Source: Alkalitalea saponilacus (GTDB lineage Bacteria; Bacteroidota; Bacteroidia; Bacteroidales; Marinilabiliaceae). From it: a stretch of 64,000 bases of DNA. The stretch's first letter is position 1; each line of letters opens with the position of its first letter. Position numbers and translations under genes: made by a program. The notes below the pieces were generated by a model, which saw only the letters and a program-made list of their open reading frames with translations, ran no database searches and had not been told where the DNA came from. The DNA is taken from NCBI RefSeq assembly GCF_900168165.1, contig NZ_FUYV01000010.1, forward strand, positions 90,328-154,327. The letters are read 5' to 3'. Of the stretch, positions 26,097-35,958 are shown piece after piece.

Positions 26097-27693
26097 TCTT
26101 TACTGATGCTTCAGGTGATTTTTGCAATGTGACCGGTTGAATATAGAACGCGCGGTTCCGCGTTCCATAAACATCCCGTAACGGGATGTTTATTTCGTCC
26201 GTGTGGGTTTTAAAGCCTTCAAGTTCCATTTCAAGCCTGTATCTTCTGCCCGCCGGCAGCACTGCAACAAATTTCCCCGATAGCGAATTTGGCCTGTATA
26301 CGCCTTGTATCATATTTGTTTCCACATCATAAATTCTGACAATGCAATCTATTGCCGGTTTGTTTCCCGGGGTGTATATGTGGCTTGCAAGGACAGCCAG
26401 AGACCTGTCATCATCAGCCGGGAAGGATATCAGGTAAATATCTGTAGCACCCATTCCTTCGGGTTGACGTGAAGAGTAATATACTCTTTGTCCGTCCGGA
26501 GTTGGGATGTAAAACAGATCGTCGTCCGGTGTGTTGATTGGATACCCAAGGTTTTCAGCTTTGCCCCATTCACCTTTCTCATTCAATGTGCTTCGGAAAA
26601 TATCAAATCCCCCCATGGAATTATGTCCTTCTGATGCGAAGTAGAGGGTTTGCCCATCAGCATGAATATGGGGGCTTTCTTCATCGTAGGGGGTATTAAC
26701 GTTTGGCCCTGCATTAATTGGTTCTCCCCAGGTTCCATCTGGCAGGCGGTGCGAAATGTATATGTCTTTTCCACCAAAGCCTCCTGGTCTGTCGCTGACA
26801 AAGAAGATGGTGTTTCCATCGGGAGATAAACTGGCGTGGGTCTCGTTAAACTGGCTGTTAATCGGTAACGGGAATGGCTCGGGTTCACCCCACTCTCCAA
26901 AACGAAACCTGGTTTGGTAGAGATTTCCAATCATTCCGTCGTTTTGGAAAAAGATCAGTGTTTGTCCGTCGGCGCTTACGCTTGCCGTAGCTCTGTTTCC
27001 AAAATAGAGGCCGGGTAATTCAAGCCTTTCAGCAGATGTCCAGGCTCCATTTCTCCAATGGGAGACGTAAATCCCTTCAAAGTATCTGCCATCCTGATCT
27101 TCCATATCTTGCTGAGGGCGATTTGAGGTAAAGAAAATTGATGATTCGTCCAGAGAAACCACCGGACTATGCTCATCAAAAGGGGTGTTGATGGCTCGGC
27201 CAAGTGAGGTTATGTCAAAATTTACAGGATTTTTGATCAACTCGATGGCGTTTATGCTATAATTACGCTCCCTATTTATGGCATCAATGATTTCGCTTTG
27301 TGAGGAACGGACGTTTTCCAGCAGATAATCATAAATCTTTATAGCATCATCAAACCGATACAGCAAGTGATAAGCCTGGCCGAGATAAAATCTTGACTCA
27401 ATGGCTTGCTGAGAAGGCCTGCGCTCGAATGGAGTATTCTGTTTAGCAACGGTAAGTAATTCCATGGCGGTTTCGGCTCCTCCAGGGATATTCAAATAGG
27501 CAATGCCTGCGACCAGGTATACTTCGTCTGGTACACTTTCGGCTCTGAAAAGAGGCTGAAGCAATTCAATGGCGTCGAGATATCGTTCCGCATCAATATG
27601 GTTGCGTGCCTGGCGTATGGTGCGGCTTTGTCCGTCTAATTGAATATAGCCCGCTGAAAGAAGCAGGATGATGACTATAATTTTTCGTATCAT
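26089..27693 (-). CDS. secreted TPR / PD40-repeat protein (PorE-like without OmpA domain)
   Basis: A 534-residue protein with a signal peptide (cleavage near LDGQS). The N-terminal region (about 20-150) is TPR-like. A six-bladed PD40 propeller follows (about 175-420) with repeated motifs such as DGQTLIFF, DGNTIFFVSDRPGG, DGQTLYFASEG and DGQRVYYSSRQPEG. The end (about 430-525) is a carboxypeptidase-regulatory-like domain. T9SS subunit PorE has the same order but adds a C-terminal OmpA peptidoglycan-binding domain; here it is absent. It is therefore a paralogue of unknown role rather than PorE itself. Confidence 0.82.
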   Translation of the reverse strand: MIRKIIVIILLLSAGYIQLDGQSRTIRQARNHIDAERYLDAIELLQPLFRAESVPDEVYLVAGIAYLNIPGGAETAMELLTVAKQNTPFERRPSQQAIESRFYLGQAYHLLYRFDDAIKIYDYLLENVRSSQSEIIDAINRERNYSINAIELIKNPVNFDITSLGRAINTPFDEHSPVVSLDESSIFFTSNRPQQDMEDQDGRYFEGIYVSHWRNGAWTSAERLELPGLYFGNRATASVSADGQTLIFFQNDGMIGNLYQTRFRFGEWGEPEPFPLPINSQFNETHASLSPDGNTIFFVSDRPGGFGGKDIYISHRLPDGTWGEPINAGPNVNTPYDEESPHIHADGQTLYFASEGHNSMGGFDIFRSTLNEKGEWGKAENLGYPINTPDDDLFYIPTPDGQRVYYSSRQPEGMGATDIYLISFPADDDRSLAVLASHIYTPGNKPAIDCIVRIYDVETNMIQGVYRPNSLSGKFVAVLPAGRRYRLEMELEGFKTHTDEINIPLRDVYGTRNRAFYIQPVTLQKSPEASVKND

Positions 27694-27848
27694 AAAGGAA
27701 TTAGGTTGTTTTATTAGAATTGATGCTTAAATTTACAAAATATTGTTTCTACAAAACAACTAATTCTTATTGAAAGTTTACGAATGGCTTTATCTGGTTG
27801 ATGAAACATATGAATTGAGATAGATTTGGCTTCTTTGTGATGTTGCGA

Positions 27849-27876
27849 ATATTTAACCACGAATGTGGTTAAATAT
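27849..27876. repeat. perfect intergenic hairpin
   Basis: A 12-bp stem (ATATTTAACCAC / GTGGTTAAATAT) with loop GAAT, without a T-run, lies about 85 bp upstream of the acetylesterase ATG. It may be an mRNA leader structure or operator. Confidence 0.5.
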
Positions 27877-27960
27877 GGGTCTTGATAAATTGTGATCGCA
27901 TTTCATGATTGATAATCATATTTTTTGTATTTAACCTGCATTATTATTTAACTACACCTC

Positions 27961-30033
27961 ATGAGAAAAATATCATTAAAAAATCGAATGAATCATTTCA
28001 GATTACTTCGTCAGACTTTTGTCCTACTTTTGTCATTGTTTGTTATGTATTCTTGCAAAACCGATTCAGAACTGAAACTTCCGTCTGTTTTTTCTAACAA
28101 TATGGTACTGCAGCAAAATATTGATGCTACCATTTGGGGATACGCAAAAAGTGGAACTGAAATTACTGTTAGCTCTCAATGGGGAGCTGTTTCAAAGGCC
28201 AAAGCTGGAGAGGATGGTAAATGGATGCTTGAACTGGCTACAATTGAAGCGGGAGGTCCTTATTTTATTGATGTTGAGGCCGGAGAAACGAAAATACGTA
28301 TTGAAAATGTGTTGTTGGGAGAGGTTTGGTTGGCCTCCGGACAATCAAATATGGAGATGCCTTTGCGAGGCTGGCCACCACTGGAGCCAATCTATGGATC
28401 TGATGAGGCAATTGCCACATCTGATTATCCAGGAGTCAGAATGTTTACGGTGGCAAGAAATGTAAGCTCAACAATATTAAATGATGTTGAAGGTGAGTGG
28501 CTGGTCTCCTCACCTGAAACGGCTGGAGGGTTCAGTGCCACGGCTTACTTTTTTGCACGAAAAGTGCATGCCGAAACAGGTGTGCCGGTAGGAATTATAC
28601 ACAGCAGCTGGGGAGGAACTCCGGCTGAATCGTGGATAAGCGGATCGACATTGGGTGTTGACAGAGATTTTACTGAACGTGTGGAAATGCTTCAGCAGGC
28701 TAAAGAGGAGGAACAGAAGTATAACAGATGGTTGGATAGGTTCCCAATGAAAAGTATTGCTATGACCGGTAATGTGGATCCACTTGTGGGAATTGATTTA
28801 TTTGACGAATATGGATCCTCTCCTGAAACCGACGTGAATGATTGGCCTGCCATAAATTTGCCAGCTTTGATTGAAGATACCGAGATCGGAGATTTTGACG
28901 GGGTCATCTGGTTTAGAAAGAAGATTGAGATTCCTGAATCGTGGATAGGAAAAAATCTGGTACTAAGCCTGGGGCCAATTGACGATAGGGATGTTACCTG
29001 GGTTAATGGAAACAGGGTAGGAGGAATGGAAGAAGATGGTCTGTATCAGGTTGAACGTATTTATAATGTTCCATCTGAATATGTCACTGATCGGGATCTT
29101 CTCATTGCTGTGCGAGTTATTGATACACAGGGCGGCGGCGGAATCTACGGAAAAGAGGAGCAGTTGAAACTCTTCCCTGAAGGAGAGGTTGATCTGGCCA
29201 TTAGTCTGGCAGGGGAGTGGAATTATAAACTGGTCGGGGAAATTCAGGGACTCAGTTTGTATCTTTTTGATCCTGCGAAAGATGTGTTGGCAAGTCGTCC
29301 GCAAAGAACCATGGTTTTAAACTCCCATACACCAACTGTTTTATATAATGCTATGGTTGCACCGTTGGTTCCCTATGGTTTAAAAGGAGTTATTTGGTAT
29401 CAGGGAGAAACCAACGTAGGACGTGCGAATCAGTATATGCGTTTAAAATCCATGTTGATAACTGATTGGAGGAACCATTACAAAAATGATGAGCTTTCCT
29501 TCTATTATGTGCAGTTGGCTCCATGGCATTACAATGATGTTGAGGGCATCGCTTCAGCCAACTTGCGCGAAGCTCAGAGACGTATGCAATTTATTCCTCA
29601 TACCGGTATGATTTCAACGTTGGATATTGGCGATTTGGAATCTATCCATCCAGGTAATAAAAAGGATGTTGGAGAGCGTTTAGCTCTTTGGGCTTTGGCT
29701 AATGATTATGGCGTAAATCTACCGTTTACTGGGCCCGAACCTGCTAAAGTTTCCATTATCAATAATAGGGTGGAGATCGAGTTTGACCATGCTGAAAACG
29801 GCTTGGTTCTATCGAGGGAATATTGTGGTCAGTTTGAGATTTCAGGTGCAGATGGGGTCTTTCATCGGGCTACGGTTATCCTTAATGATAATTCTTTGGT
29901 AGTAGAGTCTTCAGAGGTGAGAGAGCCTGTTAATGTAAGATATGGATATAGAAATGGTGCCAAAGCTTCGCTATTTAATGGTGATATGCTACCGGCGCCT
30001 TCTTTTAGTACGGAAAATGAGATTGCGAATTGA
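27961..30033 (+). CDS. sialate O-acetylesterase (SGNH-type) lipoprotein
   Basis: A 690-residue lipoprotein (lipobox VMYSC at about residue 31). It has the N-terminal strand region typical of the family (SVFSNNMVLQQ), then the catalytic Ser block GEVWLASGQSNMEMPL. A central galactose-binding-like insertion follows (about 300-440, with GVIWFRKKIEIPESW). The esterase resumes with GVIWYQGETNV and the Asp-His pair region LDIGDLESIHPGNKKDVG. It removes O-acetyl groups from sialic acid or other decorated glycans in the periplasm. It is monocistronic, so no polysaccharide-utilisation locus is visible. Confidence 0.9.
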   Translation: MRKISLKNRMNHFRLLRQTFVLLLSLFVMYSCKTDSELKLPSVFSNNMVLQQNIDATIWGYAKSGTEITVSSQWGAVSKAKAGEDGKWMLELATIEAGGPYFIDVEAGETKIRIENVLLGEVWLASGQSNMEMPLRGWPPLEPIYGSDEAIATSDYPGVRMFTVARNVSSTILNDVEGEWLVSSPETAGGFSATAYFFARKVHAETGVPVGIIHSSWGGTPAESWISGSTLGVDRDFTERVEMLQQAKEEEQKYNRWLDRFPMKSIAMTGNVDPLVGIDLFDEYGSSPETDVNDWPAINLPALIEDTEIGDFDGVIWFRKKIEIPESWIGKNLVLSLGPIDDRDVTWVNGNRVGGMEEDGLYQVERIYNVPSEYVTDRDLLIAVRVIDTQGGGGIYGKEEQLKLFPEGEVDLAISLAGEWNYKLVGEIQGLSLYLFDPAKDVLASRPQRTMVLNSHTPTVLYNAMVAPLVPYGLKGVIWYQGETNVGRANQYMRLKSMLITDWRNHYKNDELSFYYVQLAPWHYNDVEGIASANLREAQRRMQFIPHTGMISTLDIGDLESIHPGNKKDVGERLALWALANDYGVNLPFTGPEPAKVSIINNRVEIEFDHAENGLVLSREYCGQFEISGADGVFHRATVILNDNSLVVESSEVREPVNVRYGYRNGAKASLFNGDMLPAPSFSTENEIAN

Positions 30034-30080
30034 TATTTATTTAACCTGCAAATTGCGATAACGACTTTTCTCAATAATAC

Positions 30081-30113
30081 AGCCGCATTCTTTTTATAAT
30101 AGAGGATGCGGCT
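30081..30113. terminator. hairpin between convergent genes
   Basis: The stem AGCCGCAT / ATGCGGCT with a 17-nt loop lies between the acetylesterase and phosphatase genes. A T-run is weak on the plus strand. Confidence 0.45.
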
Positions 30114-30215
30114 ATATTATTGCGGCAAAAGGATTATTTATTTTTGTTGTAAATATTTGTGTCCTTTGCGCTTTCTTCGTGTCCTTTGCGGTTTACTTTA
30201 ACTATTAGGTATATA

Positions 30216-31340
30216 CTAGAAACCAAAAAGATTTATCATTTTATAAAAGAGATCTGTATTGTCATATATCCCAATAAACTCTTCAGCACCTGGTCCAAAA
30301 GCCATTACCGGCACCATGCTGCCTGTGTGATTGCCGCTAGTATAACCTGCCGTAACAGATCCCTTTTCATAATTTCCGCCGTGCAGAGCCATGCCACCTG
30401 TTTCATGGTCGGAGGTAACAATTACCAATGTTTCTCCGTTTTTAGCTGCAAATTCTAATGCAACACCAACAGCTCTGTCCATGTCGAGCATTTCACCAAC
30501 GATGTACCCGGTATCATTATTATGGCCGCCCCAATCAATTTGAGAGCCTTCAATCATCATGAAGAACCCGTTTTCATTCTGACTCAGCACCTGAATGGCT
30601 TTTTTGGTAGCTCTTGGGAGCATATCGCCTCTTTCATGATAGATGCTGTTGTGGCGTGGAGCAGTGAAAATTGCAGCCGGGCCGGTTGTCAATTCCGTCG
30701 CTTCATCCAGGCAGGTGAAAACCGAATAACCTTTTTCTTTCAGGTCAATAGTGAGATCGCGACCATCTTCACGTTGAGTAAAATGTTGCAACCCGCCACC
30801 AATAAAGATATCAATGTCGGTTTTAAGAAAATCCTCTGCAATCTCTTCCTTCATGTTTCTGGAGGGTTGATGTGCAATAAAAGATGCAGGGGTAGCGTGG
30901 GTAATGGATGAAGTTGCCACCAAACCCGTTGCTTTCCCGTGCTGATCACTGATTTGCAGAATGGTTGGGATGGCTATCCCGTCCTGATCAAGAGCTACGG
31001 TTCCATCAGTAACTTTTTGTCCGGTGGCAATCGCTGAACCTCCTGCTGCCGAGTCGGTAACATAATTATTGGCACTGTGAGTGGTGATTAAGCCAATGTG
31101 ACGAAGGTATTGCATGTAGAGATTCCCTCCGTTGGCTGTGTAGGCTGCTGTCAGGTGGGAGATACCCATGCCGTCGCCAATAAACAATATGATGTTTTTG
31201 GGTGTTTCACTAAATTGAACCGGGTTAATTTCTTTTACTTCGTAACGGTTCTCGTTGATGTAGGTTGCCTTGTCTTCTTCTGCAAAGACATTCAATGATG
31301 TTGCAATTAAAAGGTAAAATAGAACTGAAAACTTGTTCAT
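30216..31340 (-). CDS. alkaline phosphatase
   Basis: A 374-residue secreted enzyme started at MNKFSVLFYLLIATS (31340), which gives a proper signal peptide; the ATG at 31391 would add 17 residues ahead of it. Metal and catalytic motifs of the PhoA family are intact: NIILFIGDGMG, the nucleophile Ser in TDSAAGGSAIATG, MMIEGSQIDWGGHNND, and VIVTSDHETGGMAL. It hydrolyses phosphomonoesters in the periplasm. No pho box is recognisable. Confidence 0.93.
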   Translation of the reverse strand: MNKFSVLFYLLIATSLNVFAEEDKATYINENRYEVKEINPVQFSETPKNIILFIGDGMGISHLTAAYTANGGNLYMQYLRHIGLITTHSANNYVTDSAAGGSAIATGQKVTDGTVALDQDGIAIPTILQISDQHGKATGLVATSSITHATPASFIAHQPSRNMKEEIAEDFLKTDIDIFIGGGLQHFTQREDGRDLTIDLKEKGYSVFTCLDEATELTTGPAAIFTAPRHNSIYHERGDMLPRATKKAIQVLSQNENGFFMMIEGSQIDWGGHNNDTGYIVGEMLDMDRAVGVALEFAAKNGETLVIVTSDHETGGMALHGGNYEKGSVTAGYTSGNHTGSMVPVMAFGPGAEEFIGIYDNTDLFYKMINLFGF

Positions 31341-31518
31341 GCTGGTTTGTTTTAAAGGTTTTATTTGATCAAAAGTAATCATTTTAACCATGGTAGGGAA
31401 TTAATTGTTCGTTAATTAAGGGTTAAATGTTGGATTTCGCAATAAAAATTTGCATCATAAGGGTGTTGAGGGATATGTTTTTATATTTGTATCCTGAAAG
31501 TTTAATTTTAATCTGAGA

Positions 31519-32337
31519 ATGGATACTCAAGCTATATTGTTTGCATTTGCATTGACTCTGTTTGCAGGTCTGGCCACCGGTATTGGAAGTGCAATGGCCT
31601 TTTTTGCAAAGCGTACCAACACAAAGTTTTTATCAGTGGCTCTTGGTTTCTCGGCTGGCGTCATGATATACGTTTCCTTTGTGGAGATTTTTTTCAAAGC
31701 TAAGGAGGAGTTGATTGGTCATCTGGGTGAAAAACCCGGTACTTGGATCACAGTTGCTTCTTTTTTTGGTGGGATGCTGCTGATTGCATTAATTGATAAA
31801 TTTATTCCGCAAAAGGAGAATCCCCATGAGGTAAATCTGATTGAAAACATGACCGAAGAGCAACGTGAGCAAAAGAGGAAGGAAAAAAAACTGATGCGCA
31901 TGGGACTTATGACCGGTTTAGCCATTGCCATACACAACCTCCCTGAAGGACTTGCCACGTTTACTGCAGCTCTGCATGATCCTAATCTGGGGATAGCCAT
32001 TGCATTTGCCATTGCCATTCACAATATCCCTGAAGGGATTGCCATTTCGGTGCCTATATTTTATGCGACAGGAAGTCGTCGAAAAGCTTTTAAGTATAGT
32101 TTTTTGTCGGGGCTGGCAGAGCCTGTTGGAGCTTTGATCGGTTTCCTTTTGTTAATGCCTTTTATGGGACCAATGTTATTTGGGATCATATTTGCATCTG
32201 TTGCCGGTATCATGGTTTTTATAAGTTTTGACGAATTGCTCCCCGCTGCAAGAGAATATGGAGAACATCACCTTCCGGTGTATGGTCTCTTTGGTGGTAT
32301 GTTGGTGATGGCGTTGAGTTTGTTATTATTTATTTGA
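31519..32337 (+). CDS. zupT: ZIP-family zinc transporter
   Basis: A 272-residue membrane protein with eight hydrophobic segments. The metal-binding helices carry [10 protein letters not shown] (TM4) and [14 protein letters not shown] (TM5), and [11 protein letters not shown] matches ZupT. The charged loop between TM3 and TM4 lies at about 100-135. It imports zinc and other divalent cations. A TATATTTG box at 31482-31489 gives a likely promoter about 30 bp upstream. The downstream endonuclease III gene follows after 46 bp, so the two may be cotranscribed. Confidence 0.93.
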   Translation: MDTQAILFAFALTLFAGLATGIGSAMAFFAKRTNTKFLSVALGFSAGVMIYVSFVEIFFKAKEELIGHLGEKPGTWITVASFFGGMLLIALIDKFIPQKENPHEVNLIENMTEEQREQKRKEKKLMRMGLMTGLAIAIHNLPEGLATFTAALHDPNLGIAIAFAIAIHNIPEGIAISVPIFYATGSRRKAFKYSFLSGLAEPVGALIGFLLLMPFMGPMLFGIIFASVAGIMVFISFDELLPAAREYGEHHLPVYGLFGGMLVMALSLLLFI

Positions 32338-32383
32338 TCTGAACCTGAGTTCATACTTACGATTTGTTGAAAATTATAGTTGG

Positions 32384-33025
32384 ATGAGATTAAATGAGCG
32401 TTTTAAGTTGATTATTGAGTGGTTTAAAGAGAATATGCCCGTTGCAGAAACGGAACTTCATTACACCAATCCATATGAATTACTTGTTGCAGTTATTTTA
32501 TCGGCGCAGTGCACCGATAAAAGAGTGAATCAGATCACGCCACCTTTTTTCGAACGTTTTCCATCTGCAGAAGTGCTAGCCAATGCAGAAATTTCAGAGG
32601 TGTTTGAATATATAAAATCGTGTAGCTATCCCAATAATAAAAGCAAGAGTTTGGTTGGAATGGCTCAAAAGCTCGTAGGTGAGTTTAAAAGCATAGTCCC
32701 ATCAGATGTAAATGATTTGCAAAAACTTCCCGGCGTGGGTCGTAAAACAGCCAATGTTATAGCATCTGTTGTGTATGACAAGCCTGCACTGGCTGTTGAT
32801 ACGCATGTTTTCAGGGTGTCTGCCCGTTTAGGGCTGACGCGCGATGCCAAAACTCCATTGGAGACCGAAAAACAACTTGTAAAATATATTCCCGAAGAAC
32901 TGCTTGCCATCGCACATCATTGGCTTATTCTTCATGGACGCTATGTATGTTTGGCTCGAAAACCGAAATGTAATGAGTGTGGGTTGAAGCATCTATGTCA
33001 TTATTACCAGAAAAATGGAGAATGA
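32384..33025 (+). CDS. nth: endonuclease III
   Basis: A 213-residue DNA glycosylase/AP lyase. The helix-hairpin-helix LPGVGRKTANVIAS carries the catalytic Lys, and the catalytic Asp is in AVDTHVFRVSARLGL. The C-terminal [4Fe-4S] loop is complete: C-x6-C-x2-C-x5-C (CLARKPKCNECGLKHLC). It removes oxidised pyrimidines. Confidence 0.95.
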   Translation: MRLNERFKLIIEWFKENMPVAETELHYTNPYELLVAVILSAQCTDKRVNQITPPFFERFPSAEVLANAEISEVFEYIKSCSYPNNKSKSLVGMAQKLVGEFKSIVPSDVNDLQKLPGVGRKTANVIASVVYDKPALAVDTHVFRVSARLGLTRDAKTPLETEKQLVKYIPEELLAIAHHWLILHGRYVCLARKPKCNECGLKHLCHYYQKNGE

Positions 33026-33062
33026 TTTGGGGAGTTTTTTTATCTCAAATGGATAAATAGTC

Positions 33063-33100
33063 ACAAAGGTGTTCTGTTTGAAAAAACATAACACCTTTGT
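33063..33100. terminator. bidirectional terminator
   Basis: An 11-bp inverted repeat (ACAAAGGTGTT / AACACCTTTGT) with a 16-nt loop lies between convergent genes. Its stem shares the ACAAAGGT...ACCTTTGT ends with the element after aconitase. Confidence 0.6.
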
Positions 33101-33154
33101 TGTTGAAATTTAAATTCTATCAGATTATCTGCTGTTTTCTAAATTGTCTGTTTG

Positions 33155-34054
33155 TTAAGACCATAAATTATTCGGATAATCGCCATTGCTGTGAAGATCC
33201 TGCAATGATTTTTTAACCAATGGCTTATCTTCCTGATAGGTGACACCAAACCATTTGGATGGGGTGCTGATAATCTTAACAGAAGCAACTTCTGCTTTAA
33301 CCATGTTGTCAGCCTGAATATTAAAATAGAATTCTGATTTCATTTCATGGCCTTTTTCCTTGAGGAACTGCTTGAAACCTTCCTCAAGATGGCCAAAAAA
33401 CTCAGGTTTAAATATCCAGAAATTCATTGAAACCGGTGCCTCAGGATTCAATTCTCCCTTCTGATCTTCCTCATAGAAAAACACTTTGTCTCCCTCTTTT
33501 CCAATTTTCGTCCTTTCGGTTACTTCTGTCAGGTTGTTTTCTGCATCCGAACCACATATTCCTCTTGATACCGTTCCGTAATCAGATAAGGTGTTTTTAA
33601 GAGCGTAGCCAATCATTGCATATTCGTTGTCACGAGTGCTGCTGGCGATAAAATCTACTGCCTGTTGATAGGCTTTTTGGCCGTAAAAATCATCGGCATT
33701 GATGATGGCAAAGGGAGTATTTATCACATCCTTGGCCATTAACATGGCATGACCTGTTCCCCAAGGCTTTTCGCGGCCTTCAGGTATGGAAAAACCGGCA
33801 GGTATTTTATCAAGACTTTGAAAGACATACTCGGTTTCGATTTTTCCTTTTAAGCGAGGTTCAAACCGCTCTTTAAAAGCATCTGCAAAGTCTTCCCGAA
33901 TTACAAATACGACTTTCCCGAATCCAGCTCTGATTGCATCAAACACTGAATAATCTATGATGGATTCGCCAGAGGGACCTAGTTCGTCCATTTGTTTTAA
34001 TCCTCCGTAACGGCTGCCCATTCCGGCAGCCAAAATCAATAGTGTTGGTTTCAT
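33155..34054 (-). CDS. NDP-sugar nucleotidyltransferase-like protein
   Basis: A 299-residue protein with the sugar-nucleotidyltransferase signature LILAAGMGSRYGGLKQMDELGPSGESI and the metal-binding NADDFYG. Overall it resembles a UDP-sugar or hexose-1-phosphate nucleotidyltransferase of the uncharacterised Bacteroidota group with a trailing insertion. The activated sugar is unknown. The downstream gene order (amidase, Kdo-kinase-like) places it in a cell-envelope neighbourhood. Confidence 0.83.
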   Translation of the reverse strand: MKPTLLILAAGMGSRYGGLKQMDELGPSGESIIDYSVFDAIRAGFGKVVFVIREDFADAFKERFEPRLKGKIETEYVFQSLDKIPAGFSIPEGREKPWGTGHAMLMAKDVINTPFAIINADDFYGQKAYQQAVDFIASSTRDNEYAMIGYALKNTLSDYGTVSRGICGSDAENNLTEVTERTKIGKEGDKVFFYEEDQKGELNPEAPVSMNFWIFKPEFFGHLEEGFKQFLKEKGHEMKSEFYFNIQADNMVKAEVASVKIISTPSKWFGVTYQEDKPLVKKSLQDLHSNGDYPNNLWS

Positions 34055-34063
34055 TTTAACTGT

Positions 34064-35038
34064 TTATTTTGAATTTTGAAAATCTTCAATTATTCCGGCA
34101 GTCAGCCAATTTGCCAAAGCCTGACGGTTACTTTCTAAGATAAATCTTTGTTGATCGCGAAAGTTACGTATATTTCCCAGTTCTACAAATACGGCAACAG
34201 GTTGCGTGTATCTCAGCATATAGAGATTTCTGGGCGATACAGTTCCGCTAAATCCTCTGTTGGGCTGATGCCTTCGGTAGTTACTCTCAAAAGTGCGGCG
34301 AAGAGTCTCTGCCATTTCCTTTCCCGTTTTGCTATGAGGATGATGATAAAAGAATACATCCAACTGCTGATTATTTCCCCGGCTATCAAGGTGTATTTCA
34401 ATCATACGCTGATAGGAGGCTGTCTCTTTTTCCCAAAGTTGATTAATGGCGGTAGCACGTTGTTTTAATCGCTCAATCTGATCCAGTGGTATGGGTTTAC
34501 CCATTACTGTTTCATTTTGATCTGGCTTCAGAATGGCTTCGTTTCGAATGCCGTTATAAGGATCCTGAACAATCACATGAACTTTTGCCCCACTTTGCAT
34601 CAGGTTTTTAGCCAAACGAAGTGTAATGTCATAAGCATATTCATCTTCGTACAAGAGATGCTCACCATATCGACCAATTGCTCCCGGATCGGGACCTCCA
34701 TGTCCACTAACCAGATAAAATACAGCGCCTTTTAATGTTTCATCAATCAGAGTTAGGTTTTGATGCGATTCCCCAAATAATGGCTCAACCCAATTTGTGG
34801 TTTTGGTTGGTACATAATAGGCGTGATGAGCCAAGAGTCCCCCTTCATCGGTAAACTTACCTTCGTTTAATTGTAGGAATTCATCAAAATATTCGGCTGG
34901 TGATAAATGGTGTCGCCGCAAAAAACTCCAAATGCCTTCTCCCGGTTCTGGGTGGCTTTTTACAACGTCAGCAGGAGGTTGTGCCCATGTGGGCTCCAAA
35001 ACCAGAATCAGAATTACTGCCAGATATATCCAACGCAT
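34064..35038 (-). CDS. N-acetylmuramoyl-L-alanine amidase (Amidase_3)
   Basis: A 324-residue secreted protein (signal peptide ending near TWAQ). The catalytic domain has the zinc ligands in VSGHGGPDPGAIG, the Glu in LLYEDEYAYDI and the His in MIEIHLDSRG, with the catalytic Glu in VFVELGNIRN. An N-terminal segment (about 30-95) is of LysM-like or unknown type. It cleaves the amide bond between MurNAc and the peptide stem. The gene follows the nucleotidyltransferase gene in the same direction with a gap of 9 bp on its 3' side. Confidence 0.88.
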   Translation of the reverse strand: MRWIYLAVILILVLEPTWAQPPADVVKSHPEPGEGIWSFLRRHHLSPAEYFDEFLQLNEGKFTDEGGLLAHHAYYVPTKTTNWVEPLFGESHQNLTLIDETLKGAVFYLVSGHGGPDPGAIGRYGEHLLYEDEYAYDITLRLAKNLMQSGAKVHVIVQDPYNGIRNEAILKPDQNETVMGKPIPLDQIERLKQRATAINQLWEKETASYQRMIEIHLDSRGNNQQLDVFFYHHPHSKTGKEMAETLRRTFESNYRRHQPNRGFSGTVSPRNLYMLRYTQPVAVFVELGNIRNFRDQQRFILESNRQALANWLTAGIIEDFQNSK

Positions 35039-35058
35039 AAATAATTAGTAATGGGTTG

Positions 35059-35829
35059 TTACTTAACCATGAAGAACTTTTTTATGGGCTTGAAAAACCA
35101 ACGTCTGAAATCTCTGTTTCGGTGGTAGTTGTCTCTGAACCGGGCTGAGAGCAGGATCGCTTTGTTGGGGTCACTTCCTTTGATTTCAGCATAACTTCGT
35201 GAGAGAAGAGCGATGTCGTCCGGCTCACCATTTAAGCGTTTCAGGTTGTATAAACCTTCTTTTACCGATATGTTTTTATTGGATTTTAACCTGTTTAAAT
35301 CGATGATTGAGAATTCATATAATCCGTTATTGTTTTTCACAAGGATGTTGTTTCCACCAAAATCTAGATGCAAAAATCCCTGTTTATGGATTTTTTCATA
35401 AACAAACTCTGCGAATTGCTTAATGATTGATACTTTGTCTGCCGTTTGTTTTTGAAAGACTTCTTCCATGGTGAAGTCGTGTTCTTCATATATGGAAATG
35501 TAGTAACTGTTGACTAAAAAGCCTTTTTTATTGTAATATTCAGCATAACCTAACGGTTGGGGGGTTGATATGCCATGTTTTAGAAAAGTAAGCGAGTTTT
35601 TGTAGCTTCTCTTTGCTTTGGATGCACGAATAAAAGAGTAGACGAAATAGTTGATGATATTGGGTTTGCCAAAGGATTTTATGCACAGTTTTTTGCCATT
35701 AAAATCGATGATTTTTACTTCATTCCGTATTTTATAAATGGTGGTACCTGAATTTGAAAAGGTCTCCTGAAGTATTGGTATAATCTCTTCTGTTTCCGGA
35801 TAATCCGGGTGAATCTCGTATTTTAGCAT
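35059..35829 (-). CDS. Kdo/lipopolysaccharide kinase-like protein (RIO/InaA-type fold)
   Basis: A 256-residue protein kinase-fold enzyme. The catalytic loop is HLDFGGNNILV and the metal-binding Asp follows in FSIIDLNRLKSNK. The N-lobe is visible with a Lys-containing strand (GKKLCIKSFG). It matches lipid-A inner-core Kdo kinases or related phosphotransferases. Together with the amidase and nucleotidyltransferase genes it suggests an envelope/LPS cluster. Confidence 0.78.
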   Translation of the reverse strand: MLKYEIHPDYPETEEIIPILQETFSNSGTTIYKIRNEVKIIDFNGKKLCIKSFGKPNIINYFVYSFIRASKAKRSYKNSLTFLKHGISTPQPLGYAEYYNKKGFLVNSYYISIYEEHDFTMEEVFQKQTADKVSIIKQFAEFVYEKIHKQGFLHLDFGGNNILVKNNNGLYEFSIIDLNRLKSNKNISVKEGLYNLKRLNGEPDDIALLSRSYAEIKGSDPNKAILLSARFRDNYHRNRDFRRWFFKPIKKFFMVK

Positions 35830-35958
35830 ACCCTGTTAATTGGCTTTCTTTTGACTTCCCATGTTAGTAAAACCAATTGGTTTTACTAAATTACACAAAG
35901 TGTATTTTCGTTTCTAAGTTATTTCAACTGCAAATCTATTCATTTTAATAATAAAACA

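Noticed and set aside
30159..30458. 99-codon frame antisense to the alkaline phosphatase end
   Set aside because: Shadow of the phosphatase gene; no family character.
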